From positions 82,245 through 146,244 of the forward strand of contig CAJTUV010000005.1 in the NCBI GenBank assembly GCA_910579515.1: 64,000 nucleotides of DNA, read 5' to 3'. Numbering within the stretch: position 1 is the first letter of the stretch; every line of letters starts with the position of its first letter. This stretch comes from an uncultured Hungatella sp. GTDB taxonomy: Bacteria > Bacillota > Clostridia > Lachnospirales > Lachnospiraceae. A model generated the notes under the pieces. The model was not told where the DNA came from. It made no database searches and saw only the letters and a program-made list of their open reading frames with translations. A program made the position numbers and the translations under genes. This document shows positions 8,262-15,746 of the stretch, in pieces.

Positions 8262-8272
8262 GTGTTTTTTCT

Positions 8273-8488
8273 TTACAAACTATCGTTCAACAATTCCATA
8301 GTCAACCGCAGCACTTTGTTCTGACTCTCTTTTTGCAATCCACAAAACATTTGCCGGATAGCTTCACATCTGTATGCCCTTTCCTGGTCACTCCGAAAAT
8401 AACCATCCTCACAGGTATATTGCTTTCGGTATCGGGTGCTTTCGGCTCTCCCGGCTGTTGTGTTCCTCTCTTTGATGATATAAGTATA
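8273..8488 (-). pseudogene. Protein-like reading frame without a start codon, unrecognised
   Basis: Between ylxM and the ribbon-helix-helix gene the minus strand has an open frame of 71 codons ending at TAA (8275-8273). Its translation looks like real protein: a middle part CEDGYFRSDQERAYRCEAIR and a C-terminus KVLRLTMELLNDSL. It has no usable ATG, GTG or TTG near its N-terminal end. A different frame supplies an ATG at 8502 (MYITDILISS), so a frameshift near 8470-8480 could join the two. I do not recognise the family. It may be a decayed accessory gene; composition is the only evidence. Confidence 0.35.
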
Positions 8489-8495
8489 TCAGTTA

Positions 8496-8524
8496 TGTAC
8501 ATATCCTTTACAATATGTTATACT
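8496..8524 (+). promoter_or_regulatory. Weak candidate promoter for the RHH-Uma2 pair
   Basis: TGTACA (8496-8501) and TATACT (8519-8524) lie 17 bases apart. If used, transcription begins after the first ATG of the downstream frame (8515), so that ATG would not be the start codon. The -35 box is poor. Confidence 0.35.
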
Positions 8525-8742
8525 TGCAAGGTAAGGTGGAGAAGATACCTTTATCCACGATTAATTATCCCATAAGAAAGAAATTAAAGCGTATTCCTCT
8601 TGATGTGGCAAAAGAGAAATATGACCAAATCAAATCCGCAGCAGAAACAACAGGAGAATCTGTTAATGGATACATCAAAAAAGCTATTGATGAACGCATG
8701 GAGCGGGACAATCTTTCCCCTGCTGCCTCCGAAACCCCATAA
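8515..8742 (+). CDS. Ribbon-helix-helix (Arc-type) DNA-binding or antitoxin-like protein
   Basis: A small protein whose core RIPLDVAKEKYDQIKSAAETTGESVNGYIKKAIDERMERD (residues about 26-65) matches the Arc-type ribbon-helix-helix pattern of clostridial antitoxins and small repressors. The N-terminal 20 residues do not look conserved and the ATG at 8515 has no Shine-Dalgarno sequence and lies inside a possible promoter. The true start is probably later (GTG at 8536 or a rarer codon), which I cannot settle. It precedes the Uma2 nuclease gene by 23 bases on the same strand, so the two may be a unit. Confidence 0.7.
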   Translation: MLYLQGKVEKIPLSTINYPIRKKLKRIPLDVAKEKYDQIKSAAETTGESVNGYIKKAIDERMERDNLSPAASETP

Positions 8743-8765
8743 CCACCCCCAAAAAGGAGAACCTC

Positions 8766-9323
8766 ATGTCTGAAGCATTAGCCCACACAAACATTTACAC
8801 AGAAGAGGACTACTACAACCTGCCAGAGAACGTCAGAGCCGAACTCATAGACGGTCAAATCTATTACATGTCGGCCCCCAGCAGGATACACCAGAGAATA
8901 CTCATGTTCTTATCAAACACTATTTTCAACTACCTTAACTCTAAAAAAGGCCCCTGTGAGGTTTACCCTGCCCCATTTGCCGTCAAGCTGTTTTCTGAAG
9001 ATGACAGAAACGTGGTAGAGCCGGATATCAGTGTAATATGTGACTCCAATAAGCTGACGGATCGGGGCTGTACCGGAGCGCCAGACTGGATTGTAGAAAT
9101 TGTCTCTCCCAGTAATTCCAGCTATGACTATGTACGCAAACTGAACCTTTACATGGACGCTGGAGTGAGGGAGTACTGGATAGTGAATCCTATGGAGCAG
9201 GAAGTATTAGTATACTTTCTGGAACAGGATAAATTTAAAGTCAAATCTTACACTCTCCAGGACAAAATAAAGGTCAATATCTATGACGATCTGTGGATTG
9301 ACTTTACAGATCTAAGACTGTGA
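8766..9323 (+). CDS. Uma2 family (DUF820) PD-(D/E)XK endonuclease-like protein
   Basis: A 185-residue protein of the Uma2/DUF820 family, which has a restriction-endonuclease fold and is abundant in cyanobacteria and some clostridia, with no settled role. The pattern is visible: ELIDGQIYYMSAPSRIHQRI near residue 27, VVEPDISVICD near 83 (catalytic Asp), and DWIVEIVSPSNSSYDYVRKLNLYMDAGVREYWIV from about 108 (E-x-V with following Lys). AAGGAGAACCTC precedes the ATG. It follows an Arc-like gene in a patch with accessory character. Whether it acts as a toxin, nuclease or something else cannot be told. Confidence 0.85.
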   Translation: MSEALAHTNIYTEEDYYNLPENVRAELIDGQIYYMSAPSRIHQRILMFLSNTIFNYLNSKKGPCEVYPAPFAVKLFSEDDRNVVEPDISVICDSNKLTDRGCTGAPDWIVEIVSPSNSSYDYVRKLNLYMDAGVREYWIVNPMEQEVLVYFLEQDKFKVKSYTLQDKIKVNIYDDLWIDFTDLRL

Positions 9324-9660
9324 TCCTCTTCGCAGGGCCTCCTGAACATGCCAGGGGGCTTTTCCTCTGGCGGCAAGACTCCAGCACTGAACCTGACAGG
9401 AAATAGTCCCGGAATCTCTGAGGGACTGGATAACGAAACGTTTCAGACTTCCCCAACATCTTGGGGAGGATGTCGGGATTCACGACTCCCCAGCACAGGG
9501 CCTCTCCCCAAAATAGGAAAACTTCCGTAGGCACACCATCGACACAAGTGTCGAAGAATCATCACAAGTGGACGCGGCAGAATCGCCGATTACTAACAAA
9601 CTGGGAAAGCATACGCACTTGAGTATACGGAAGAACGCCGACTACCTGGCAAATTTCTTA
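9324..9660. other. Non-coding stretch with a dense series of hairpins
   Basis: This 340-base gap between the convergent Uma2 and acyltransferase genes has no convincing gene but many inverted repeats: 9350-9357/9364-9371 (GCCAGGGG with CCTCTGGC), 9405-9410/9422-9427 (AGTCCC/GGGACT), 9435-9444 (GAAACGTTTC), 9450-9456/9461-9467 (TCCCCAA/TTGGGGA), 9472-9475/9482-9485, 9516-9519/9523-9526, and 9540-9545/9548-9553 (CGACAC/GTGTCG). GGGGAG at 9463-9468 can also pair with CTCCCC at 9486-9491, so two folds compete. It could be a structured RNA or a non-autonomous palindrome-rich mobile remnant. I do not recognise a known RNA family. Confidence 0.4.
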
Positions 9661-9680
9661 TTTTCCAATTAATTCTACCC

Positions 9681-10670
9681 CTAATTCAACTGCATACTTT
9701 TGTGTCGCAAAAATCCTGTTAATTTCTGCTCCACAACCACATAAGAAATCCAGGAACACCCCAGAGTCACAGACAGTATAACTAAAAATACCGCCCACTT
9801 AAGACCCACGTTGAAATTTCCAGCCACTACTTTAAAAAACGCCATGGTAAAATATTCAATCAAATAAATGGAGTACGACATATTTCCAAGCTCCACCAGC
9901 ACCTTGGGAAACTGTTTCTTTCCCCATCCCAAAATAAGAGTACAAAAAAGTGCAAACATAGGAATCCCAGGATAAAGAAAACGAGGAATCCCGCTGATTC
10001 TGCCGCCAAAGAAAATCATCCAGAGAGCCAAGACAAACGCCGTCATGGTACAAAACACTCTGACCCGCTTTTGATTTCTGTATTCCTGAACCTTTTCTAT
10101 GAGATAAAAAGCCAAAATCCCCATAGAAAACTCCAGAAGAAAAGAATTGGCATAATACCCTATATAGAAATGCTCTCCCGGAAGAATCCAGTTTACAACC
10201 GTAAGCGCTGCTGTGATTCCTACTGTAATCATTGCCCGATGCTTGTGACAAACTTTCATAGCCAAAAAGAAAATAAGATAGAACATTACCTCATAATTCA
10301 AGGTCCACCCAGCTCCAAGGATCGGGGTATCATATCCATAGCTATTCTGAAATGGAATAAAAAGCATGGATTTGATCAGATATTCCGGCTTAGGCTCGCT
10401 CATAATAGACAACGAGGGCCGGATACAGATAATTCCATAGTATAAAATAGTCAGCGCCCAGTAAAGCGGAATAAGACGGATTCCCCTTTTTAAGAGAAAT
10501 CCTTTGTCCGACTGAGCTGACTGAGTAGTGTAAATCATAATATAACCACTGACAAAGCTAAATAGTTCTACGCCAAAGTATCCAAACTCCCCTGCAATTC
10601 CCGAATGATATAAGATGACGCAGCATGCGCCTAAAAAACGAAGTATCTGAATCAGGTCAATCCGCTTCAA
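9681..10670 (-). CDS. Acyltransferase 3 family membrane protein, TTG start
   Basis: An integral membrane O-acyltransferase of the OafA/WecH type, 329 residues with about 10 hydrophobic segments. The N-terminus RIDLIQILRFLGACCVILYH carries the family's catalytic-type His, and KRGIRLIPLYWALTILYYG is the usual R-x-x-x-(P)-x-Y-W loop. Such proteins acetylate surface polysaccharides or other envelope molecules; the substrate is unknown here. Translation starts at TTG (10670) with AGGAG nine bases upstream, and a good promoter lies upstream. It is the only gene of its unit, in an accessory patch. Confidence 0.88.
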   Translation of the reverse strand: MKRIDLIQILRFLGACCVILYHSGIAGEFGYFGVELFSFVSGYIMIYTTQSAQSDKGFLLKRGIRLIPLYWALTILYYGIICIRPSLSIMSEPKPEYLIKSMLFIPFQNSYGYDTPILGAGWTLNYEVMFYLIFFLAMKVCHKHRAMITVGITAALTVVNWILPGEHFYIGYYANSFLLEFSMGILAFYLIEKVQEYRNQKRVRVFCTMTAFVLALWMIFFGGRISGIPRFLYPGIPMFALFCTLILGWGKKQFPKVLVELGNMSYSIYLIEYFTMAFFKVVAGNFNVGLKWAVFLVILSVTLGCSWISYVVVEQKLTGFLRHKSMQLN

Positions 10671-10699
10671 GCAAGTACACTCCTAAAATTTTTTCTTAT

Positions 10700-10728
10700 A
10701 TCCTACCATAATGACCAATTTTTTTCAA
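10700..10728 (-). promoter_or_regulatory. Candidate promoter of the acyltransferase gene
   Basis: On the minus strand TTGAAA (10728-10723) and TAGGAT (10705-10700) are 17 bases apart, about 30 bases before the TTG start. Confidence 0.55.
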
Positions 10729-10732
10729 TCTA

Positions 10733-10761
10733 TAGACGAAAACCGGGGAAAGTGGTATACT
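10733..10761 (+). promoter_or_regulatory. Candidate promoter of the amidase gene
   Basis: TAGACG (10733-10738) and TATACT (10756-10761) are 17 bases apart, about 35 bases before the amidase ATG. It is back-to-back with the acyltransferase promoter. Confidence 0.55.
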
Positions 10762-10795
10762 TTTTTCAATATGAACTCATCCCTGGAGGCTACTT

Positions 10796-11584
10796 ATGAA
10801 AAATGGTATGACAAACGACCTTGATTTTGAAAAAGATTATGACAAGATAAGACAGATTCAGCCCCAATCAAACAATAACGGCTACTATCTTCCCCCCAGC
10901 CGTCCAAGAGGCAGAGGAGGCTATAGGCGAAATATTTTAAACGGCCTTCCCGCCACCCTTTTAGCTGCTCTTCTCGCTCTTTTACTTGGGTGCGGAGCCG
11001 GCCTTGGCGGCGGATATTTTCTGTGGGGTTACGAAAAACCCTATGATGTAGACTTAAAATCCATCCAGGCGCCTGACTGGGTAGACCAAAAGTTTATACG
11101 AAAAAACATTTTTTCCAGACCAGACGTGTCTTTAAAGCGAATCAACAACATTGTCATTCACTATGTGGGAAATCCAGGCTCCAGCGCAGAGGCAAACCGT
11201 CAGTACTTCGACAGTCTGGCAGACCAGGATCCCCAAAAATCGGGAGATTCTTCCAGCTGCCACTTCATTGTTGGACTGGAAGGAGAAATCCTTCAGTGCA
11301 TCCCCATCAGCGAGATCGCCTATGCAAACGCCCCCCGCAACCAGGACACCATCTCCGTAGAAACGTGTCATCCAGACAGCACCGGCAAATACAACGAAGC
11401 CACCTATGACTCCCTCGTAAAACTCACAGCTTGGCTCTGTAAAGAACTGGAACTGTCGCCCAAAGAGGTGATCCGCCACTACGATGTCAACGAAAAAGGC
11501 TGCCCCAGATATTTTGTCGACCATGAAGACGAGTGGAAACAGTTTAAAAAAGACGTTCAAACAGCCTTAAAAGAACTCAAATAG
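10796..11584 (+). CDS. Membrane-anchored N-acetylmuramoyl-L-alanine amidase (Amidase_2)
   Basis: A 262-residue cell-wall hydrolase that cuts between muramic acid and L-alanine. It has a cytoplasmic N-terminal tail, a membrane segment at about residues 48-76 (LPATLLAALLALLLGCGAGLGGGYFLWG), and an extracellular Amidase_2/PGRP domain. Zinc ligands are visible: His in NIVIHYVGNPG (near 120), and HYDVNEKGCP (near 225) with His and Cys; SCHFIVGLEGEI holds the substrate-side His. Start ATG has TGGAGG upstream. It is monocistronic, ending at a bidirectional terminator. Confidence 0.9.
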   Translation: MKNGMTNDLDFEKDYDKIRQIQPQSNNNGYYLPPSRPRGRGGYRRNILNGLPATLLAALLALLLGCGAGLGGGYFLWGYEKPYDVDLKSIQAPDWVDQKFIRKNIFSRPDVSLKRINNIVIHYVGNPGSSAEANRQYFDSLADQDPQKSGDSSSCHFIVGLEGEILQCIPISEIAYANAPRNQDTISVETCHPDSTGKYNEATYDSLVKLTAWLCKELELSPKEVIRHYDVNEKGCPRYFVDHEDEWKQFKKDVQTALKELK

Positions 11585-11599
11585 GCTTTTAGCTCCAAA

Positions 11600-11656
11600 A
11601 ACAGCCATAAAAAAGCAATAGATACAGTCTGTATCCAGTGTTTTTTTATGGCTGTT
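11600..11656. terminator. Bidirectional rho-independent terminator
   Basis: Arms of 15 bases (11600-11614, AACAGCCATAAAAAA; 11642-11656) enclose a second perfect hairpin GATACAG-T-CTGTATC (11621-11635). Both strands have A and T runs in the right place, so it serves the amidase gene (plus) and the ABC transporter operon (minus). Confidence 0.88.
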
Positions 11657-11669
11657 CTTTTTTCCATCC

Positions 11670-12467
11670 TTATTTTGCCAGCAGCATTCGGTCGTTGGCC
11701 AGTTCTCCACCGCTTGCCTCAGCAAACTTGTGAAGCAAATCCTCTACTGTCAATTTCTTTTTTTCTTCCCCAGACACATCATAGATGATCTGTCCCTCGC
11801 TCATCATAATCAAGCGGTTTCCAATCTGAATCGCATCCCGCATGTTGTGCGTAATCATCAACGTAGTCAAATGGTCTTGATTTACCATAGTCTTTGTAGT
11901 CTCCAAAACCTTAGCCGCCGTCTTGGGATCAAGAGCCGCCGTGTGTTCATCCAGCAAAAGCAGCTTCGGCTTTTTTAAAGTAGCCATGAGAAGCGTCAAT
12001 GCCTGTCTCTGTCCTCCAGAAAGAAGTCCAACCTTGGAAGTCAGACGGTTCTCCAGACCTAATCCCAGTTTTGCCAATAATTCCCGATACATTTTCCGCT
12101 CACTGTTGTTGATTCCATTTTTCAGCGTCCTTCTGTCCCCTCTGCGCAGAGCCAAAGCCAGATTTTCCTCAATTCCCATTTTAGCTGCGGTTCCGTTCAT
12201 AGGGTCCTGAAACACCCTCCCCAGAAATTTTGCCCGTTTGTATTCAGGAAGCCTTGTAACCTCCTGGTCGTCAATCAAAATCTGTCCCTCGTCCACCATC
12301 CAGGTGCCTGCGATCGCATTTAACAGAGTAGATTTTCCAGCCCCGTTTCCACCGATTACCGTTACAAAATCCCCGTCCTGCAAGGTCAAATTTAAGCCTC
12401 TTAAAGCCTGCTTCTCATTGACAGTGCCAGGATTAAACGTCTTGGATATTCTTCTTATTTCCAGCAT
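11670..12467 (-). CDS. ABC transporter ATP-binding protein (TrpX-type system)
   Basis: The ATPase of a three-part importer, 265 residues. It has Walker A GGNGAGKST (near residue 39), the signature LLSGGQRQALTLLMA (near 147), Walker B KLLLLDEHTAALDP, and an H-loop in LMITHNMRDAI. It overlaps the permease gene by one base. With the downstream-encoded partners (permease 12467-13384, binding lipoprotein 13475-14524) it forms the ABC_sub_bind type of system, of which the streptococcal TrpXYZ tryptophan transporter is an example. Substrate here is open. Confidence 0.92.
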   Translation of the reverse strand: MLEIRRISKTFNPGTVNEKQALRGLNLTLQDGDFVTVIGGNGAGKSTLLNAIAGTWMVDEGQILIDDQEVTRLPEYKRAKFLGRVFQDPMNGTAAKMGIEENLALALRRGDRRTLKNGINNSERKMYRELLAKLGLGLENRLTSKVGLLSGGQRQALTLLMATLKKPKLLLLDEHTAALDPKTAAKVLETTKTMVNQDHLTTLMITHNMRDAIQIGNRLIMMSEGQIIYDVSGEEKKKLTVEDLLHKFAEASGGELANDRMLLAK

Positions 12468-13384
12468 CAGCCGTTCCCTCCCTTTCTTGCCGGTTTAGAA
12501 AATGGTGTTCCATACTGGAACTGCCACAAGAATACTGCTACAATAAGCGCAGACAAAAGTTTTAATAAGTCTGTGTCAACTCCCAGCCAGATAACTACCT
12601 GAAGTACCAGATAATAGATAATCGAACCAAGCGACACGCCCAAAAGTAAAAAGGCAAAATTATGGAATATTTTCCCAAAAACCGCCTCGCCGATAATCAC
12701 AGCGGCAAGTCCGATCACAATCGCTCCGCGCCCCATGTTAATGTCCGCAAATCCCTGATACTGAGTTAAAAGAGCGCCAGAAAATGCCACCAAACCATTC
12801 GAAATCATCAGTCCCAACACCCTGTTAAAATCTGTATTGATTCCCTGAGCCCTCGCCATTTTATCATTACAGCCAGTCGCTCTCAAAGAACAGCCCAGCT
12901 CCGTTCCAAAAAACCAATACAAAATCCCAATCAGCACAATGGTAATCAAAATCACCAAAAAAATTGTATTTTTAAAGAAAGGAACATTCTTAATAAAACG
13001 CAGGGACACCAATAGCTGATACTTATCCACATTAATGGCCTGGTTCGCCTTTCCCATAATTTTCAAATTCACTGACCAAAGTCCAAGCTGAGTCAAAATA
13101 CCAGACAAAATAGCCGGAATTCCCATAAATGTGTGAAACAACCCTGTCACCATACCGCAGAGCATACCTGCTGCCAAAGCCCCTGCCATGGCAACCCACA
13201 CATGATGCCCTTTTAGCATCAACATAATACAAACTGCGCCGCCGGTACACAGCGAACCGTCCACTGTCAGATCTGCAAAATCCAGAACACGGTAGGTGAT
13301 ATAAACCCCTATCGCCATAATTCCCCAAATCAATCCCTGAGCCACCGCGCCCGGCAAAGCATTGACTAAACTTAATATATTCAT
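12467..13384 (-). CDS. ABC transporter permease (LivH/RbsC-like fold, TrpX-type system)
   Basis: A 305-residue integral membrane permease with about nine hydrophobic segments. It resembles the branched-chain amino acid/BMP class of permeases: the GIMAIGVYITYRVLDFADLTVDGS motif near residue 22 and the RATGCNDKMARAQGINTDFNRVLGLMISNGLVAFSGALLTQYQG block near 180 (permease-ATPase coupling loop) are typical. It lies between the binding protein and the ATPase on one transcript. Confidence 0.9.
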   Translation of the reverse strand: MNILSLVNALPGAVAQGLIWGIMAIGVYITYRVLDFADLTVDGSLCTGGAVCIMLMLKGHHVWVAMAGALAAGMLCGMVTGLFHTFMGIPAILSGILTQLGLWSVNLKIMGKANQAINVDKYQLLVSLRFIKNVPFFKNTIFLVILITIVLIGILYWFFGTELGCSLRATGCNDKMARAQGINTDFNRVLGLMISNGLVAFSGALLTQYQGFADINMGRGAIVIGLAAVIIGEAVFGKIFHNFAFLLLGVSLGSIIYYLVLQVVIWLGVDTDLLKLLSALIVAVFLWQFQYGTPFSKPARKGGNG

Positions 13385-13474
13385 CCCTTGTCACCTCAAT
13401 TTACAATCTCCAATACCGCGAAAACGGCAGCGAAGCATAGCCTGCCTCGCTGCTGCAATCAATCTTTATTCAAA

Positions 13475-14524
13475 TTATTCAATAACCACATAGTCGTCTG
13501 GAATCTGGATATTCAAAGCTTCACAGATAGACGCATTATATTTCTTTGTAAACTGCGGCGCATACTCGATAGGCATCTGAGAAATATCTGCCTCGCCTTT
13601 CAAAATCTTTGCAGCCATCTTTCCCGTACCCTGCCCTAAATCATAATAGCTGATAGACAGAGTGGCAACGCCACATCCTGCGCAGATTCCCTCTTCTCCT
13701 GCAATAACCGGAACTCCTGCTGTAGAACACACATTGTTAATCAGCTCTGCATTGGCCGCCGCCGTATTGTCTGTAGGAACGTAGAGAACCTCATTCTCAG
13801 AACTTGCCTTTGTCACAATGGTGGATAAATCATTGGAATCCGAAAACGCATAGAACTCACAGGTGTAGCCCAAAGCTTCCAAAGCTGTCTTTACAGTGTC
13901 CACCTGATACTGAGAATTTGCTTCGGCAGAACAATACAAAAGTCCAACTGTTTTAGCATCCGGAAACAGCTCATGGAGCATAGCCGCCTGTTCGTCTAAC
14001 GGAGCCAAATCAGAAGTACCGGAAATATTTCCGCCAACGGTTCCAGAAAAATCGTCGATTCCAAGAGCCACGCCATACTCTGTGACAGAAGTACCTAAAA
14101 TCGGAATCTCATTAGTGCCTGCCTGAGCCGCCTGCAAGGCCGGAGTCGCATTAGCCAGAATTAAATCCACATCATTGGACACAAAGCTGTTGATAATCGT
14201 GGAGCAGGTATTGGGCTCTCCCTGAGCATTCTGCAGATCAAACTCCACTGCATCCCCAAACTCTTCCTTTAACGCATCCATAAATCCCTCTGTAGCTGCA
14301 TCCAGGGCATCGTGCTGTACCAACTGACAGATTCCCACTTTGAACGTCTTCTCTGAGCCTTCAGAAAGACCATCGGATGCTGTCTGCGTCGTTGTCTCTG
14401 CTGTCTGAGCGTTTGTCTCTGTGGACGCCGCTGTGCTCTCCTGTGCCTGACCAGAACATCCTGCCATAGACATTATCATAGCTCCACTGAGAAGTAAAGA
14501 TAAAACTTTTGTTGATTTTTTCAT
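13475..14524 (-). CDS. ABC transporter substrate-binding lipoprotein (ABC_sub_bind family)
   Basis: An exported lipoprotein of about 349 residues. The signal peptide MKKSTKVLSLLLSGAMIMSMAGC ends in a lipobox (MAGC); a Ser/Thr-rich linker follows (residues 24-50). The mature domain has the ABC_sub_bind (TrpX) pattern: VGICQLVQHDALDAATEGF, QNAQGEPNTCSTIINSFVSNDVDLILANATPALQAA, and IPILGTSVTEYGVAL. The open frame extends to 14563, but lipoprotein signals begin at the ATG at 14524. It has a strong promoter and no T-box leader, unlike some tryptophan systems. Confidence 0.9.
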   Translation of the reverse strand: MKKSTKVLSLLLSGAMIMSMAGCSGQAQESTAASTETNAQTAETTTQTASDGLSEGSEKTFKVGICQLVQHDALDAATEGFMDALKEEFGDAVEFDLQNAQGEPNTCSTIINSFVSNDVDLILANATPALQAAQAGTNEIPILGTSVTEYGVALGIDDFSGTVGGNISGTSDLAPLDEQAAMLHELFPDAKTVGLLYCSAEANSQYQVDTVKTALEALGYTCEFYAFSDSNDLSTIVTKASSENEVLYVPTDNTAAANAELINNVCSTAGVPVIAGEEGICAGCGVATLSISYYDLGQGTGKMAAKILKGEADISQMPIEYAPQFTKKYNASICEALNIQIPDDYVVIE

Positions 14525-14571
14525 AATACCATAATCTCCCTTACTGATTGTTATAAATTTCAAACATTAGT

Positions 14572-14600
14572 ATCATACTACATTTTTTCTTATACGTCAA
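14572..14600 (-). promoter_or_regulatory. Sigma-A promoter of the TrpX-type ABC operon
   Basis: On the minus strand TTGACG (14600-14595) and TATGAT (14577-14572) are 17 bases apart, giving a leader of roughly 40 bases. This leaves no room for a long riboswitch or T-box. Confidence 0.75.
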
Positions 14601-14649
14601 TGCTTTAAATTCCCATAAATTTAAAGTATTAAAATGGAACAATCAATAA

Positions 14650-14706
14650 AAAACAGCTGTCTTTCATCCACTTATGTCAAACACGATTACAGATAACAGC
14701 TGTTTT
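14650..14706 (-). terminator. Rho-independent terminator after the dipeptidase gene
   Basis: Arms ACAGCTGTTTT and AAAACAGCTGT (14696-14706 and 14650-14660) are separated by 35 bases and are followed on the minus strand by a T run. It ends the his-cls-dipeptidase transcript. Confidence 0.7.
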
Positions 14707-14719
14707 ATTGTTTTTTAAG

Positions 14720-15733
14720 TCACAAAACCTCCCGATACACGCGCAGCACATTTTTATAAAATACTGCCTCAATCTCGCTTTGTGTAAATCCTTCCTTCCT
14801 CATCTCCTGCTCTAAAAGAGGCAAATCTGCCCCAGAACTCATCTCCAGCTCCCCGCCGATTCCGTCAAAATCAGAGCCCAGGCCGATACAGCCGATTCCG
14901 CCGATCTGTCTCATGTGCTTCATATGACGTACCATGTCAGCCACCAGACTTTTCTTCTTCTCCCCCTGTCTCCAATCCTTCGGATCATGAAGAAAGTCAA
15001 TGCAGTAATTGATCCCCGCCACGCCGCCTCGATTGCCAAGTTCCCGAATCATCTCATCCGTCAGATTCCTCGGGCACTCCGGCACAAGAGCCCTTGCATT
15101 GGAATGGCTGGCAACAAAAGGCTTTTCCGTGTACCGGAACACATCCCAAATCCCCGCATCATTTAAATGAGACACGTCAATGATCATGCCCAGCCGCTCC
15201 ATCTCCTCCAAAAACATAATTCCTGTCTCTGTCAGTCCTCTTTTTGTGTCCGGCCGTCCCATCGTGGAGCCCATCATGGCCGCCTCGTCCTCATTCATAT
15301 AGTTGGGAAATCCTAATTCATTGGGATAATTCCAGGTGAGAGTCATCATGCGCACGCCCAGACGGTAAAAATTCCTCAGATAAGCCAGATTCCCCTGACA
15401 GACTCCGCCTTCCTCTATGGTAAGCAAAGCCGACATCTTTCCCTGGCTCCAATTTCGCTCCAAATCCTCATAGGACGTCACAGGGCTGATCCAATCCTGA
15501 TGCTTTTCCATTTCCCCATAAAAAGTATCCACAAGCTTCATAGCATATTCAAAGGGCCGTTTCTCCCTTTCCAGGGAGACGAAAAGGGCAAAATTCTGAA
15601 GCCCATAATCCCCTTTCTGCATTTTCTCCAAATCCAGGTGAAGATTATTTTTCCCCAGTCCTGTCTCCTCCCCCTGGTTTCGGATCTCATAAATCCTTGC
15701 TATGGTGTCACAGTGCATATCTACAACTTTCAT
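14720..15733 (-). CDS. Membrane dipeptidase (renal dipeptidase, peptidase M19)
   Basis: A zinc dipeptidase of the M19 family, 337 residues. Motifs are the N-terminal VDMHCDT metal site, EEGG near residue 122 (bridging Glu), DVSHLND near 203, ASHSNAR near 222, and GLGSDFDGIGG near 289. It is likely cytoplasmic because no signal peptide is seen. The family hydrolyses dipeptides, often with D-amino acids at the C-terminal position. It is the last gene after yitT-hisZGDB-cls; only co-transcription links it to them. Confidence 0.93.
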   Translation of the reverse strand: MKVVDMHCDTIARIYEIRNQGEETGLGKNNLHLDLEKMQKGDYGLQNFALFVSLEREKRPFEYAMKLVDTFYGEMEKHQDWISPVTSYEDLERNWSQGKMSALLTIEEGGVCQGNLAYLRNFYRLGVRMMTLTWNYPNELGFPNYMNEDEAAMMGSTMGRPDTKRGLTETGIMFLEEMERLGMIIDVSHLNDAGIWDVFRYTEKPFVASHSNARALVPECPRNLTDEMIRELGNRGGVAGINYCIDFLHDPKDWRQGEKKKSLVADMVRHMKHMRQIGGIGCIGLGSDFDGIGGELEMSSGADLPLLEQEMRKEGFTQSEIEAVFYKNVLRVYREVL

Positions 15734-15746
15734 GTCATTCCTCTCC

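Noticed and set aside
9304..9534. Minus-strand 76-codon frame and plus-strand 60-codon frame in the hairpin region
   Set aside because: No ribosome binding site, Pro/Gly/Ser-rich chance-like translation, and the DNA is better explained by its many inverted repeats.
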